A program made the position numbers and the translations under genes. From positions 9,310,894 to 9,374,893 of the forward strand of contig NC_056002.1 of NCBI RefSeq assembly GCF_018446385.1: DNA of 64,000 nt, read 5' to 3'. The notes under the pieces are model-generated. The model was given only the letters and a program-made list of their open reading frames with translations. It was not told the DNA's origin and did not search any database. Source of the stretch: Zingiber officinale (Eukaryota; Streptophyta; Magnoliopsida; Zingiberales; Zingiberaceae). Below, in pieces: positions 10,484-22,400 of the stretch (within the stretch, counting starts at the first letter, position 1; the number at the start of each line of letters is the position of its first letter).

Positions 10484-13000
10484 ATGTACTTGAACAAAGA
10501 TTGGATGTACAATAGATTAGAAAATGGATTTATCCGAGATGAATATTTTACTGGAGTTGAAGAGTTTGTGAACTTTACGAAGAGTCATCCAGAATGTATG
10601 GATGGTGTCATGTTACGTTGTCCGTGTAATCATTCCAAATGTAGAAATAAAACTTTCCATGATGAGGATATTGTCAAAGTACATCTATGTAAAAAAGGAT
10701 TTGCTCCAAATTACTACAACTGGTACTGTCATGGAGAGCCTTATTTGTCTCACCGTATTGGAACTTCGGTTGCTTCATCATCATCTAATGAGAATGCAAT
10801 GCAATCAATGATTTATGACACTATGAATGCTGTTGATCATTCAAATATAGATGATGTGCCAACACACAAAGTTCAACAAATGTATGGCATGTTAAAGGCT
10901 AGTGAAAGAGAAGTGTGGGAAGGGATTCCGTCTGGTTATTCCCAATTATCGGCTACTGCAAGATTATTGAACATAAAGGCAGAGCATCATTTTTCAGAAA
11001 GATGTTACAATGACATCTGTCAATTGATGTCTGAGTTACTTCCTGTTGATAACATAATGCTTGATAGCTTCTACAATACAAAAAAATTGGTGAGAGGTTT
11101 AGGCTTGCCCGTAGAGAAGATTGATTGTTGCATTAATAACTGCATGATATTTTGGAAAGAAGACAATGAACTGATTGAATGTAGAATCTGTACTCACCCT
11201 CGTTATAAGCATAGTAGTCGAATACCAGGGAAGAAAAATAAAAAGATTTCATGGAAAGTTATGTATTATTTCTCGTTAACTGCTAGACTTCAACGCTTGT
11301 ACGCATCTACTGCAACAGCAAGCTACATGAGGTGGCATCATGAGCATGTGCACGAAGAAGGTATAATGTGTCATCCTTGTGACTCGTCTGCATGGAAACA
11401 TCGTGATACAACATTTTCTTCATTTGCAATGGAACCACGTAATGTGAGACTCGGACTTTCTGCAGATGGATTTCAACCATTTGGTCAGTTTGGACAGTAA
11501 TATTCATCTTGTCCAATTATAATAACACTTTATAACTTACCACCATGGATGTGTATGAAAGATGAATTTATGTTCCTTACTGTACTTATTCCAGGGCCGA
11601 CTAATCCAAAAGAGAAGATTGATATTTTCTTGCAACCTCTGATTGCTGAGTTGAATGAATTATGGAATGTAGGGTCAGTGACTTATGATGTTGCAAGCAA
11701 AACTAATTTCAGATTGCATGCTGCATTATTATGGACGATCACTGATTTTCCAGCATACTCAATGTTGTCAGGATGGAGCACGGCTGGTAAATTAGCATGC
11801 CAACACTACATGACAGAATCTGATGCATTTTCATTACCCTGCAGTGGGAAGGTATCTTGGTTTGATAATCATCGTAAATTTTTACCAGTTGATAACCCTT
11901 TCAGGCGAAATAAGAAATTTTTCATTAGGAATGTTGTAGTCAGAAAACTTCCTCCAACAACCAAGTCAGGTGAAGAAATCCTTGACCAAATAGACAGCTA
12001 TGGTTTTCTACCAGTAGCTGAGACTAATTCTGATGAGATAAATAAATACATCGTTAGGCAGTGCAAGTGTGGTTGGAAGAAAAGGAGTATTTTTTGGGAG
12101 CTACCATATTGGAAGTATCTACTTATTCGGCATAATTTAGATGTAATGCACGTTGAGAAAAATTTCTTTGATAATATTTTTAACACTGTGATGAATGTGC
12201 ATGGAAAAACTAAAGACAATGCAAAATCACGTGAGGAATTAAAAGAACTAGTTAGCAGACCAGAGTTGCATCAGGATGAAACAACCAATAAATTCCCAAA
12301 GGCTTGTTATACATTGGACAAAGATGCTAAACAAGTTTTATGTAATTAAGATGTTTGGAATGAAGAGTCATGACTGTCATGTATTCATGCAAAGACTTAT
12401 TCCAGTAGCTTTTCATGACTTACTTCCTCAAAATGTTTAGCAAGCACTCACAGAATTGAGTCTATATTTTAGAGATTTGACTGCGAGGTGTATTATGATG
12501 GATGATATGCTTCGACTAGAAACAGACATTCCTCTCATACTATGTAAGCTTGAACGTATTTTTCCACCCAGTTTTTTTGACTCAATGGAACATCTACCAG
12601 TATATTTAGCGTACAAGGCACAAATAGCTGGTCCTGTCCAGTACAGATGGATGTATCCATTCGAATGAGTTTTTAAGGAAATTAAAGAATAATGTTTGTA
12701 ACAAATATAGAGTTGAGGGGTTAATCTGTAATGCTTATCTGGTTGAAGAAGCATCCTCATTTTGTTCCTATTATTTTGCTGATAATGTAAAAACCAGACA
12801 TCGCAAGTGTCCTAGAAATTCAGATGATGCACAACCTATAGACCCATCTATGCTTTCTATTTTCAAGTTTCCTAGCAAGCCAATGGGAGCATCTGTTTCT
12901 AGATGGTTAACTCCACAAGAATATCATGCTGCGAGGGCATACATACTCTTAAACTGTGATGAAGTCAAACCCTACATAAAGTAAGTTGACTTCTTGAATC
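10484..13000 (+). pseudogene. CACTA TnpD-type transposase gene, broken
   Basis: The protein starts MYLNKDWMYNR at 10484, the usual transposase-associated domain (about residues 1-75, with a cysteine-rich C-PCNHSKC segment). The Transposase_21 catalytic region follows to about 12330, with PWMCMKDEFMFLTVLIPGP near 11540. An in-frame TAA at 11498-11500 replaces an expected glutamine codon, and the same frame resumes after it. A deletion near 12345 removes sequence between the core and the DUF4218-like domain (12370-12760: ILCKLERIFPPSFFDSMEHL, then QYRWMYPFE), which has further stops and a frame change. Normal TnpD proteins are over 800 residues. The product would be non-functional here. Confidence 0.88.
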
Positions 13001-13239
13001 AAACATTTCTCAAAAAATAAGTTGTTTCGCGATAGTGGTTTTCTTAAAATTACCTTATTTTTCATCTTGTATGAACAACAACTACAAGTACAAAATCCAT
13101 CAATTTGTGCAAGTGAGATAGCTGAAAAGTTAGAGACGGAATTTGCATTATGGTTTCAAATTTATGTAAGTTAGAGGATAATTTTAATTTCTTACATCCA
13201 TATTAAATTATCAGAGGCTTATTTTAAATTCTACTATTT

Positions 13240-13941
13240 GTATAGGTGTCCGATCGGAGAATATCTAATGTGCAAAATTCCAGGATAATCAATCTTGCAT
13301 CTAGACCTCTCCGTAAGATAACAGTGTACTCTAGCTACTATGTTAATGATTTTAAATTTCACGTGAGACAACGGGATTCACTTAGACTAACTTTCAATTT
13401 GGGTGTTTGTGTGAAAGGATCTATCAACAACAGTAATTCTGAGTTGGATTATTATGGGAGACTTGAAGAAATCATAGAAGTTGAATATCCTGCTTTACTC
13501 ATCAAAAGATGTGTGTTATTTAAATGTTCTTGGTATGATCCGACTCCAAGAACAGGTACCAGAATACATCCAAACTACAATTTAGTTGAGGTAAATGCAA
13601 ACAAAAGCTTCAACAAGTATGAACCTTTCATTTTTACGGTACAAGCGGGGCAAGTTTTCTATCTTGAATATCTCACGAAGAGGAGAAGAGCTAGTGAATG
13701 GTTAGCAGTTTGCTGAACAAAGCCACACTCTACCATAGAATTGCCCAACTCTATCGTGAACCAAAACCATAATGCATTTCAAAATGATACAATAGAGATA
13801 TATTCAGTAGATTCTCAGCTTCAATTAACATCTCAATTACTTGTAGATGTTAATGTACCTTATGAGGAGATAGATGGTGGAGAAATATCCAGCAGTGAGG
13901 AGTTTATTGAACTAACAGAGTCTAGTGAGGAGGATCTATAA
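13240..13941 (+). pseudogene. CACTA transposase 3' exon with DUF4216 domain
   Basis: An open stretch at 13246-13716 encodes a DUF4216-type domain, which usually forms the C-terminal part of plant TnpD proteins: DYYGRLEEIIEVEY, then a VLFKCSWYDP motif and QVFYLEYLT. An acidic, serine-rich tail (SSSEEFIELTESSEEDL) is open at 13741-13941 after a stop at 13714. An intron-like gap with acceptor TTGTATAG lies before 13247. It is the downstream part of the same broken transposase gene. Confidence 0.8.
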
Positions 13942-14112
13942 AATGTTAATGATTAAAATTGTTATATCTTCAGATTAAGCATTGTTAAGCTAAATTTTAG
14001 ATCTAAATATTCATGGTTATATCACTTGTCTTACTCTATTAGTCATTATTTTTTTTTGATAAAAACTAGTGTGCATGCGTATGTGTTATAATGTAATTCT
14101 ACAGATATAGAC

Positions 14113-15436
14113 ATGTCTGACGTTGGTGGCTAGATTATTCTACGGATTATCGGGGGTTGGTAAGTATTGGTGTTAATAGTGTATTTTTTTAACATATTTT
14201 TTTAATTTTATTTGTTAAATGCAGTTTTACCCCAGATGGTCATAGAGTAGCTGCATACATCACCTCGAAATTTAAAGAATGATTTAGCCCCGCTGGTATT
14301 ACATGGAAGCGGGTAGATCAGGATATGAAGTAATTTTATTATGATGAGTTTTTGGTAAGCCATTTTAATTATCATGATTTTATTATATTTTTTATAATAA
14401 TTTGTGAACATATTATTGCAGAAAAGATATACTTGGGAGGAAGGGCACGAGGCAGAATTTTATGCTACCTGGACCGCAGCTTATGCCAAACTATACAAAG
14501 ACATGTTATACAAAGCAAGACAAAAGGGAATAAAATCATCCTATGTACCTGAGAACATTTGGGATGCATGGCGAGCCATCTGGGCTGCAGATAGATGGCA
14601 GGAAAATGTAATGATAGCTCGAGCCAATAGAAAGAGTGAGCTGGCTGGCCTTAGTACCGGAGCGATAAAACATACTGTTGGATCCCGATCGATCGTCGAG
14701 CATGCCTTAGACTTGGTGAGTTATCAATTTTAAAATTCTATAAGAGTTTTGTACCTAGAACATACGACTAGAAATATTTACATTTTTAATATTCAGGAAC
14801 ATGATCTACAACGACCTCCTACTTGTTGGGAGATATTTACCAAGACACACAAGTCAAAAGATGCCAACTTTATAGATCGTCGATTGTCGGCATTAGACGT
14901 AAGAATCTACACTTGAATATATTTAACTATTAATAATGATTATCTATTATTTTAGTAAATATCTAATGATACTTTTTTTAATGTAAATAGGAAGAAATTG
15001 CTGCTAGGGTTGCACAGGCGTCTCAGCCTAGTTTAGAGGGAGGTGAGGAGCAGACTTTATCCACTGACCAGATAAATGAAATTTATTATGATGTGGTTGG
15101 TGGAAGGAAAAAGACCTCCACCCTCTATGGTCTTGGAGCCCAGACAAGAGTTGTATATGATCAGGCGATGACTCCTAGGGCCAGGGTTGTCCCAGCACAT
15201 CATCGAGTGCATCCGAATCATCTGCTAGAGTAGACGCCTTAGAGCAAAAAAACGCAGATTTGAAGACCCGACTATCAAGCTTGGAGGTAGATTTTCGAGC
15301 AGAGTGGCAATCCCGATTGGATCTTGAGAAAATTGGGCGAGATATGCAGGCCTTCTTGGATCAAATGAGTGCAACGCCGCATCGTTTTGCCTCTCAGGAG
15401 ACTACTCAAGACCCTAATAATCCCCCTGATCCGTAG
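14113..15436 (+). pseudogene. CACTA TnpA-type gene (Transposase_24), broken
   Basis: Exon-like blocks lie at about 14113-14161, 14223-14354, 14422-14715, 14797-14899 and 14991-15436. The third reads YTWEEGHEAEFYATWTAAY and then VPENIWDAWRAIW, the Ptta/En/Spm plant transposase family signature. The last block encodes an acidic segment, and then in a shifted frame a coiled-coil tail (ALEQKNADLKTRLSSLEVDF) ending at 15436. The early blocks contain stops. TnpA is a DNA-binding protein that recognises the subterminal repeats; this copy cannot make a full one. Confidence 0.8.
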
Positions 15437-16080
15437 ATTGCCATAGGTATCTTGATGTTTAACTTTTTAATTTTTTTTTGTTCAACATTGCCATAGTTAT
15501 CAATTTTAAACTATTTCTAACATTGGATTATATTTTTTCAGGAACGTTGATATCTATACAACACTATCATCATATATCTAAACTAGCACTCAGATATGTC
15601 AAATAAATTCATAATATTATATTTAATATGTTACTCATAATTGTGTATTAGTTTATTCTTTATTTTATTAGTAATCTATCATATTAACATTTTTGCAGGA
15701 TTGATTACTACTCACTAGTTTAGGATTGGATTTTCTTTGCTAGAAGGTGTTGTATTGTGTTTTTAAATTTCAGATGTTGTAGTACTATACAATCAGTGTT
15801 TATGGTTGGAGATGTTTGGATATTTATCTTTGTTGTTTGATTGGATATTTAGTTTTAGTTTTGTACTTGGATTATTGTTATTGGAGATGTTGTAGGAATG
15901 TATTGTGCTTGGATTGGATATTTGGTTTGATATTTACATTTATATATTATTTTGTATTGTTATTGTCTAATTGTGTATGTATTGTGTTGTTTGAAAACCA
16001 TCGTATGTGATGGTTTAGATTGATATGAAATGTAAACAACGATGACTGCAGAAACAAAATGGTTATGGTGAAATTTTCAG
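15437..16080 (+). other. CACTA 3' non-coding region
   Basis: T-rich sequence between the TnpA-type gene and the right subterminal repeats. Loose repeats of TTGGATATTTAG and GGAGATGTTGTAG occur at 15800-15930. The open frame at 15816-16010 is composed of these T-rich repeats and is not considered a gene. Confidence 0.5.
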
Positions 16081-16650
16081 GTATTAGAGACAGAATATTA
16101 AAATTCCGTCTCTAATTAGAGACGGAATTTTAATATTCCATCTCTAATTAGAGACGGAATTTTAATATTCCGTCTCTAATTTCACCATGAAAATTACTGT
16201 AATATCGATACCTAGCGATGGAACTTTAATTTTCCATCGCTGAGTGACCTAAATTTGTCTTAAATGTCGATGCTTGCGACGGAATATAAAAAAATCCGTC
16301 TCTAATTAGAGACGGAATATTAAACTTCTGTCTCTAATTAGAGACGAAATATTAAATTTCCGTCTCTAATTAGAGACGAAATATTAAAATTCCGTCTCTA
16401 ATTGGAGACGGAAATTTAATATTCCGTCTCTAATTAGAGAGAATATTAATCTAACTAAAGACGGGATTTCATGGTTAGCGACTGATGATTAAATTTCCGT
16501 CGCTAAATTTTAGAGACGGAATATATATCCCGTTGCTAAATTTAGAGACGGAATATATATTCCGTCTCTAACTAGTGACGGAATTTAAAATTCCGTCTCT
16601 AAATACAATCAGCGACAAAACTCGTAGCGACGCAGTGAAGTCGTCGCTAA
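16081..16650. repeat. Right subterminal repeats of the CACTA element
   Basis: About twenty copies of TTAGAGACGGAATTTTAAT-like motifs and their complements are packed into 570 bp. They are denser than at the left end and probably form hairpins. They are presumed TnpA binding sites. Confidence 0.88.
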
Positions 16651-16671
16651 TCTAATTTTTTTGTAATGTGC

Positions 16672-17305
16672 TAATTTCTCAAGCGCGGTATAACGACACT
16701 CGGCTCCTTTTAATGAATGACTCAGAAAGTATACAGGCTGTTGATATTTTCCCTCTTACCTCACTAACACTAATCTGACCATGTGCTCATTGGCTGACAA
16801 ATACACCCACAAAGGTTCACCCGCTACTGGCTTAGCAAGTATAGGCAGGGCGGACAAATAATTTTTCAACTCCTCGAAAGCTTTGTTGTAGTCAGCATTC
16901 CGCTGGAATTTGGTCGCTCGGTGGAGGATCTTGAAAAAAGCCAAACTTCGATCAGCCGATTAGGAGATGAATTGAGACAGAGCTGATCTTGAAAAAAAGG
17001 CAAGCTTCAATCTGGTCAGTCAATCTTTATGCCTCCTTCAGATTGTGTGGGGGAGTTATGTCTTGGAGGGTATGCACTTTGCTTAGGTTGACTTCTATCC
17101 CCCGCTTGATTACAATGTATCTCAGGAACCATTCACTTTTTGCTCCGAACAAACATTTGCTCGGGTTGAGCTTCAATTCATACTGCCTTAAAGTCTGGCA
17201 GATTTCTTCGACATCTGCGCACAAGTTTGTCACCCGGAGGGATTTGATAAGGATGTCGTCCACGTAAACTTCTATATTTCGCTCAATTTGCTTTCAGAAC
17301 ACTTT
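16672..17305 (-). pseudogene. Ty3/gypsy relic, reverse transcriptase C-terminus and RNase H start
   Basis: Minus-strand fragments encode the end of a gypsy reverse transcriptase (YELKLNPSKCLFGAKSEWFL near 17150; MDDILIKS at 17263) and the connection/RNase H start (AFEELKNYLSALPILAKPV near 16840). The domain is interrupted on the left by the CACTA element and on the right by the gag-only element. It is heavily broken. Confidence 0.85.
17301..17305. repeat. Target-site duplication ACTTT, left copy
   Basis: ACTTT directly precedes the TGTTAG start of the left LTR and recurs at 24168-24172 directly after the CCAACA end of the right LTR. Five bases is normal for copia-type integration. Confidence 0.92.
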
Positions 17306-17999
17306 TGTTAGAATCGTCGTACTCGGCTAGAGAGGGGGGTGTGAATAGCCGGCACCAAATTGCTCGTTTCTTCCTACGATTAGGGTTAGCGCAGCAGAAA
17401 TAACTAAATAGAAACGCAAAAAGGAAAGATCAAACCTCAAACTCAAACTCGACGATGTAACGAGGTTCGGAGATGAAACTCCTACTCCTCGGCGTGTCCG
17501 TAAGGTGGACGAAGCCTATCAATCCGTCGGTGGATGAGTCCCCGGAAAACCGACTAATAAGAACTCCTTCTGGGTGGAGAAACCTCACCACAAACTCTTG
17601 CAACAGCAAGATCAGAGTACAAGTACAAGAAGCACAGCAAGATACAAATATAAAGATGAATGTAACAACTCTTGCTTGCCTTCTCATCGTCGACTAAAAT
17701 CTGTAGATGAAGCACCAACTTCACAGAATCACAGCAGCAGCTGAAACCAATCGAAGAAGTCGAGGAAGCTCACGCGAAGCTTCGGAAGCGAGCTTAACAA
17801 AGCTCTAGAACAGCAGAAACAATAACTTGTAGAAGCAAGAAGAAGATCAAGAAGAAGCAGAAGCTTCGGAGAAGAAGAAGTAAGAAGTAAGTTTTGTCTG
17901 TAGGAGCCCTCAACCTCTTTTATACCTGCATCCATCTGCGAAGAAGGAGCCAGAAGACAGCAGAAGACAAAAGACCGTTGTGAGCCAACGGATAGTTCT

Positions 18000-18295
18000 G
18001 GACCGATCAGGCTGAAGCCTGATCGGTCCAGGGCACCTTTGATCGGTCCTGGGGACCGATCAGGCCCCAGTCTGATCGGTCCCCGGACCGATCGTCTCTG
18101 ATCGATCGTGGAGACCGATCAGACTCCCTGCTTATCGGTCCCCAGACTGATCAGTTCACTCATAGAAAGTTGGCTCAACTCCTCTGATCGGTCTCCAGAC
18201 CGATCAAATGACTTACAGAACCCTTCTGTTTGTTATCTGATCGGTCACCAGACCGATCTGGTTACTGATCGGTCACCAGACCGATCCAGGTTTAG
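18000..18295. repeat. GATCGGTC/GACCGATC palindrome array in the left LTR
   Basis: About a dozen GATCGGTC or GACCGATC half-sites, often paired as GATCGGTCACCAGACCGATC, fill 300 bp directly upstream (minus strand) of the LTR TATA box. Two more pairs lie near 19745-19830 in the internal region. Confidence 0.8.
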
Positions 18296-18594
18296 AACTC
18301 CAACCCTAAACCCTAAATGGTCCTGAGAACGAGCTACCGAGCCCTCTCTTGACCTAGTCTGGAGAACGAGCTACCGAGCCCTCTCCGACTTCGTCCGGTC
18401 CAGAGAACGAGCTACCGAGCTCTCTCTGACCACAGTCCGGAGAACAAGCTACCGAGCCCTCTCCGACTTTCCGTGCCAAGTCTCCAACTTGGTCTTCTCC
18501 GTGCCAAGTCTCCATACTTGGACTTTTCCCGTGCCAAGCTCCCTGCTTGGACTTTTCACCAGATGTCTGGTCAACCTTGACCCATCTGGATTTC

Positions 18595-18900
18595 CCTTGC
18601 CTGGCTTCACTCACCAGGACTTCCAAACTGCCTAGCTTCACTCACTAGGTCTTTCCCCTACCTGGCTTCACTCACCAGGTCTTCCCAACTGCCTAGCTTC
18701 ACTCACCAGGACTTTCTCCAACTGCCTGGCTTCACTCACCAGGACTTTCACTTTCACCTAGCTTCACTCACTAGGGTTTTCACCTGGCTTCACTCACCAG
18801 GATTTCCAATCTGCCTGGCTTCATTCACCAGGACTTTCCGAACTGTCTGGTTTCACTCACCAGGACTTTCCGAACTGCCTAACATCCTAGTTAGGACTTC
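18595..18900. repeat. Short tandem repeats of a CTTCACTCACCAGG unit
   Basis: A unit of about 30 bp, CTGGCTTCACTCACCAGGACTT and variants, is repeated about ten times. The matching array in the right LTR is at about 23660-23940. Confidence 0.8.
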
Positions 18901-19107
18901 CTAGTCAAGTATCCGGTCAACCTTGACCTACTTGACTCTTCTTCATCCAACCTGATCAGACCCTGATCAGTATCTCTCCGCATGGACAACTGCACATGCA
19001 TTGTCCATGTCTACATGTCTTTCTGTATTGTCAAACATCGAAACCATGACCAAGGTTTACGCTTGGTCAACTAGGTCAACCTTGACCTACTGAAAATTGC
19101 ACCAACA

Positions 19108-20949
19108 ATCTCCCCCTTTTTGATGTTTAACAATACCTTTAAGTTAGGCTAATCCAATAGCCTCAACTTTCTTCATGCCACTAGGTAATGAAACATAAGT
19201 TACAACCTTACATTCTCCTTCTAAGAAGGCAACCTCCTTCTTAGATAATAAAGGCCTAACTTAAAACCTTCATTCTCCCCCTATTGGCACACATCAACAA
19301 ACTCTCCCCCTGAAGAGTAAGTTATCGTTGTTCACAACTTCACTCGTTGTGATCAACAAACTCTCCCACTAACTCCAATGTTCTTCCTTGAACATTCTCC
19401 TGACATTCTCCATTCTCCCCCTTTTTGACACACATAAAAAAAAGTGAATCAAGGTCAAGAGTTTGTTCCTAATGAAAGTCCCATACCTTTCATTGAAACC
19501 CTTAATTTCCCCCTTGATACTAATGTCAATAGTCAATTTAGTGATAATCCCATATCACTCATGACAACTCCCCCTAAAGGTCAACTCCCCTTGACCAATA
19601 GGTAACACTTCCCCTAAAAGTCAACTCCCCCTTGACCATTGCATCAACAATGTCTTGGAGAGTTTCAAACCTTTAGAATTCTAAAACACCAATTCCCGAG
19701 CTGAAATTTCAGACAACCAGTCAAATTTCAGCAACTTGGCACGCCCTGATCGGTCACCAGACCGATCAGAAGTCCCCTGGATCGGTCACCAGACCGATCC
19801 AGCCTTCCCTGGATCGGTCCAGTGACCAATCCAGGTACTGATAGGTTCTGATTTCTGATTTTCCTTCAGCGAAATTTAGAAACCCCTAATAAATTACATA
19901 AAACTCCAAAAATTGTGAAATTTTGAGGATACATTCCTCATAACATATACTATCATGGAAAAATAATTTTCTATGAAAATAACTTCCATTTTCAAATCTT
20001 GATACAAAGTTCAAAAGTCTTTGAAATAGCTCAAAGTTAATCACTCTTTGTATCACTTGTTCAATGATGAATGCTATCACTAGAAAAGCTTCATCAAGGT
20101 TTTTCAAATCAATTTTAAAATAATTTTAAATCCTTTAATTTACGACCACAATCTTAGGGCTAAATGTACATGACTTGTACACAAGCTTTCCCTATGATCC
20201 CCAATTTAGAATTAGGCTCATCTAGGTACAAGAACTATGCACCTTGATCCTAACTCATCATTCTAATATCTCACACACATCTAAGGTGTATCAAACACAT
20301 TCAAGTCAATTTTGATGTGAGATATGGGTTTAGGTCGTCTTAAGCTAAGTTCTTATGCATTTTCTAAACAACAATTTGATTTCCATATCAAATTATATTT
20401 TTGTCCTTAAATCAAATTAATTGATTATAAATGCAAAAGATGATGACATGGCATAAAATAGTATCATAAATGAAAACATGTGTCAATGTCATGATGTCAT
20501 GGCATAAAGTGTGAAACTCTAACTAAGGCATGACATATAAATAACCTAAGCATTATCATGACATTTCAAATGATACTAAATTAAATATGATGTCATGACA
20601 TGACATATGACAAAAAATATATGGCAAATAACATGTAAAGGTATAGGAAATACCTACTTCTAACCTTAGTTGCCATTTTTGATAATTTTGATCATTTTGC
20701 CATAGGTTCTATATTCCTAAGAGTAATAGACCTAAAATCATATACCAAAGATTTTTGGTTAATTATGTGCCAATTAGATTGACTCTAGGAAACTCCTCAA
20801 ATGTGATTGACACATCCTAATCACCTTAGGAATAATTTTTCCATTTCATTTTCAAGGCTTGATTACACCTTGAAAATTCCTAAAGTGCCACCTTTTGCCA
20901 TGATTAGGTTAACTACCTATTCAAGTGAGGTTGGCATACCTTAAACTAT
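19108..20949 (-). other. Internal non-coding region where pol would be expected
   Basis: The region starts with the complement of a polypurine tract (ATCTCCCCCTTTTTGATG, 19108-19125), then runs of CTCCCCCT-containing sequence, then AT-rich sequence. No integrase, reverse transcriptase or RNase H motif is visible on either strand. The frame at 19886-20107 has no family signature. Confidence 0.7.
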
Positions 20950-22338
20950 CTAGCGTGATGGAATCACGCTCCTAGGAACCCAATACCTATTGGAGCTCAT
21001 TGGGTTCACTAAATATTCACTAGGGATGACTTCCCTAGCAACCCTCCTAATGACCCTCCTAGGCTTTAAAACCTTAGTCATTTGGGACTCATCAAGATCA
21101 ACCCTAGAGGTGACTCCCCTTGTGACCTTGGTGATGGTCTTCCTAGCCCTAGATTTTGTTCCATAATCGAATGGAACATTGTGATAAGTGGGCTTGACCA
21201 CTTGGGACTTAGGTTTGTGACCCAAACCTTTCATGTCCTTGGACTTGGGTTTTTGACCCTTAGACCCTAGAGTTGACTTCTCTAAATTTTTAAGGGTCTT
21301 TTCTAAAGTGTCAAGTCTTGACCTCAAGACTTGATTCTCCTTTTCTAATACCTCAAGTTTTAATTTGTCATTGTTCTTTGAGGTACTCCTAGGCATATGT
21401 CTAGTAGTTTTGAGATTCCTATCTAGGTTTCCCTTAACCTTAGACGAGTTAATCCTAGGGTTGACATTTCTAGAGTTGTCCTTATTCAAGCTAACATGTT
21501 TAGCACCTAAGCACATATATTGATTCCTATAATTAACATTCTTATCATTATTAGCAATTGCAACAAAACTACTAGCATGTGTCTTATTGCAAGAATGAGA
21601 CTTAAATGTTACCTTAGGGTTTGCCTTAGCTCCCCCTATTGACGTGCTCGGTTTCTTGTCCTTGTGAGGTTGTCTCCCACTCGGACATTGACTCCTATAG
21701 TGTTCCTTTCGCTTGCATTGGAAGCACACCACGTGCTCCTTGCCTTTGCGTGTCGGGACTCCGGCTTCCTTGACCTTTGGCGTCGGTGGAGTCTTCCTAA
21801 CCCTCTTTGGACACTTACTCTTGTAATGCCCAAATTCCCTACACTCAAAGCACATTATGTGTAATTTGTTTGAAATTAAATGGCTTGAGTTACCTAGGGT
21901 TGAGGATGGATGTGAGCTCTCTTCTTCAACCCTTTCGGAGATAGAAGCTTCTTCTTCTTGCTCCGATCTTGAAAAGGAACTCTCCTCCTCTTCATGACTT
22001 GAAGTGGAGTTCTCCTCATGGAATTTTGCCAAGTTATTACACAACTCCTTGGCATCGTTATATCCACCTATCCTACACAAAACATCATTAGGTAAAGAAA
22101 ATTCAATGATTTTCGTTACCTCATCATTGATGGTTGATTGGTGGATTTGCTCCTTAGTCCACTTTTTCTTCTCGATAGGTTTTCCTTCTTCATCCATTGG
22201 AGGAGCGAAACCTACTTGGACACAACTCCAATTCTCAAGATTAGTCATAAGAAAATATTTCATTCTTACCTTCCAAAACGCGAAGTCGTCGCGATCGTAG
22301 AAGGGCGGGATCGTGACGTCTTCTCCAAAACGATCCAT
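20950..22338 (-). CDS. Sirevirus-like gag of the gag-only element
   Basis: An open frame of 462 codons starts MDRFGEDVTIPPFYDRDDFA at 22338. The N-terminal part (about 1-110) has the tryptophan-containing gag pattern of copia elements. An acidic Ser/Glu stretch follows, then two CCHC zinc knuckles (CFECREFGHYKSKC near residue 161 and CFQCKRKEHYRSQC near 204), a coiled coil (near 330-360: LEVLEKENQVLRSRLDTLEK), and a basic tail ending near a WVPRS motif. Gag forms the particle that packages element RNA. The frame is open, but whether the protein works is unknown. Pol is absent downstream. Confidence 0.85.
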   Translation of the reverse strand: MDRFGEDVTIPPFYDRDDFAFWKVRMKYFLMTNLENWSCVQVGFAPPMDEEGKPIEKKKWTKEQIHQSTINDEVTKIIEFSLPNDVLCRIGGYNDAKELCNNLAKFHEENSTSSHEEEESSFSRSEQEEEASISERVEEESSHPSSTLGNSSHLISNKLHIMCFECREFGHYKSKCPKRVRKTPPTPKVKEAGVPTRKGKEHVVCFQCKRKEHYRSQCPSGRQPHKDKKPSTSIGGAKANPKVTFKSHSCNKTHASSFVAIANNDKNVNYRNQYMCLGAKHVSLNKDNSRNVNPRINSSKVKGNLDRNLKTTRHMPRSTSKNNDKLKLEVLEKENQVLRSRLDTLEKTLKNLEKSTLGSKGQKPKSKDMKGLGHKPKSQVVKPTYHNVPFDYGTKSRARKTITKVTRGVTSRVDLDESQMTKVLKPRRVIRRVAREVIPSEYLVNPMSSNRYWVPRSVIPSR

Positions 22339-22387
22339 TCTCTAGCTCGTGCTCTCCCGGGTGTTGATCCGACGAAGAGCGACCACA

Positions 22388-22399
22388 CTCTGATACCAC
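22388..22399 (-). other. Primer-binding site of the gag-only element
   Basis: On the minus strand, TGGTATCAGAGT lies two bases after the LTR end. It matches the 3' end of initiator tRNA-Met, the usual copia primer, and fixes the orientation as minus. Confidence 0.85.
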
Positions 22400-22400
22400 T

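Larger units (their letters stand above)
8114..16668 (+). mobile_element. CACTA (CMC/EnSpm) DNA transposon, 8.55 kb, with a 3-bp target duplication
   Basis: The left end reads CACTACAACAAAA. The right end reads TTTTTTTGTAATG, whose complement CATTACAAAAAAA is a slightly decayed match. TGC flanks both sides. Subterminal regions carry many copies of TAGAGACGGAAT in both orientations. Inside are a TnpD-type transposase gene, a TnpA-type gene and a fragment resembling a host hydrolase exon. The coding genes carry stops and a deletion, so the copy is non-autonomous. It inserted into the RNase H region of the gypsy relic. Confidence 0.92.
17306..19107 (-). repeat. 3' LTR of the gag-only element (left)
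   Basis: 1802 bp, TGTTAGAATCG to CACCAACA. On the minus strand a TATA box (GGTATAAAAG) lies near 17917-17925, with GATCGGTC/GACCGATC palindromes upstream of it at about 18000-18295. The block 18350-18480 repeats GAGAACGAGCTACCGAGCC four times, and 18595-18900 repeats CTGGCTTCACTCACCAGGA about ten times. Confidence 0.9.

Noticed and set aside
15816-16010. Small membrane protein in the CACTA 3' region
   Set aside because: The frame is made of T-rich short repeats that give Leu/Val/Tyr runs. It has no family match and lies in the non-coding tail.
17998-18300. CRISPR-like array in the regularly spaced palindromes of the LTRs
   Set aside because: The spacing is irregular, there are no unique equal-length spacers, and the arrays sit inside plant LTRs. 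CRISPR is not expected in a nuclear plant genome.
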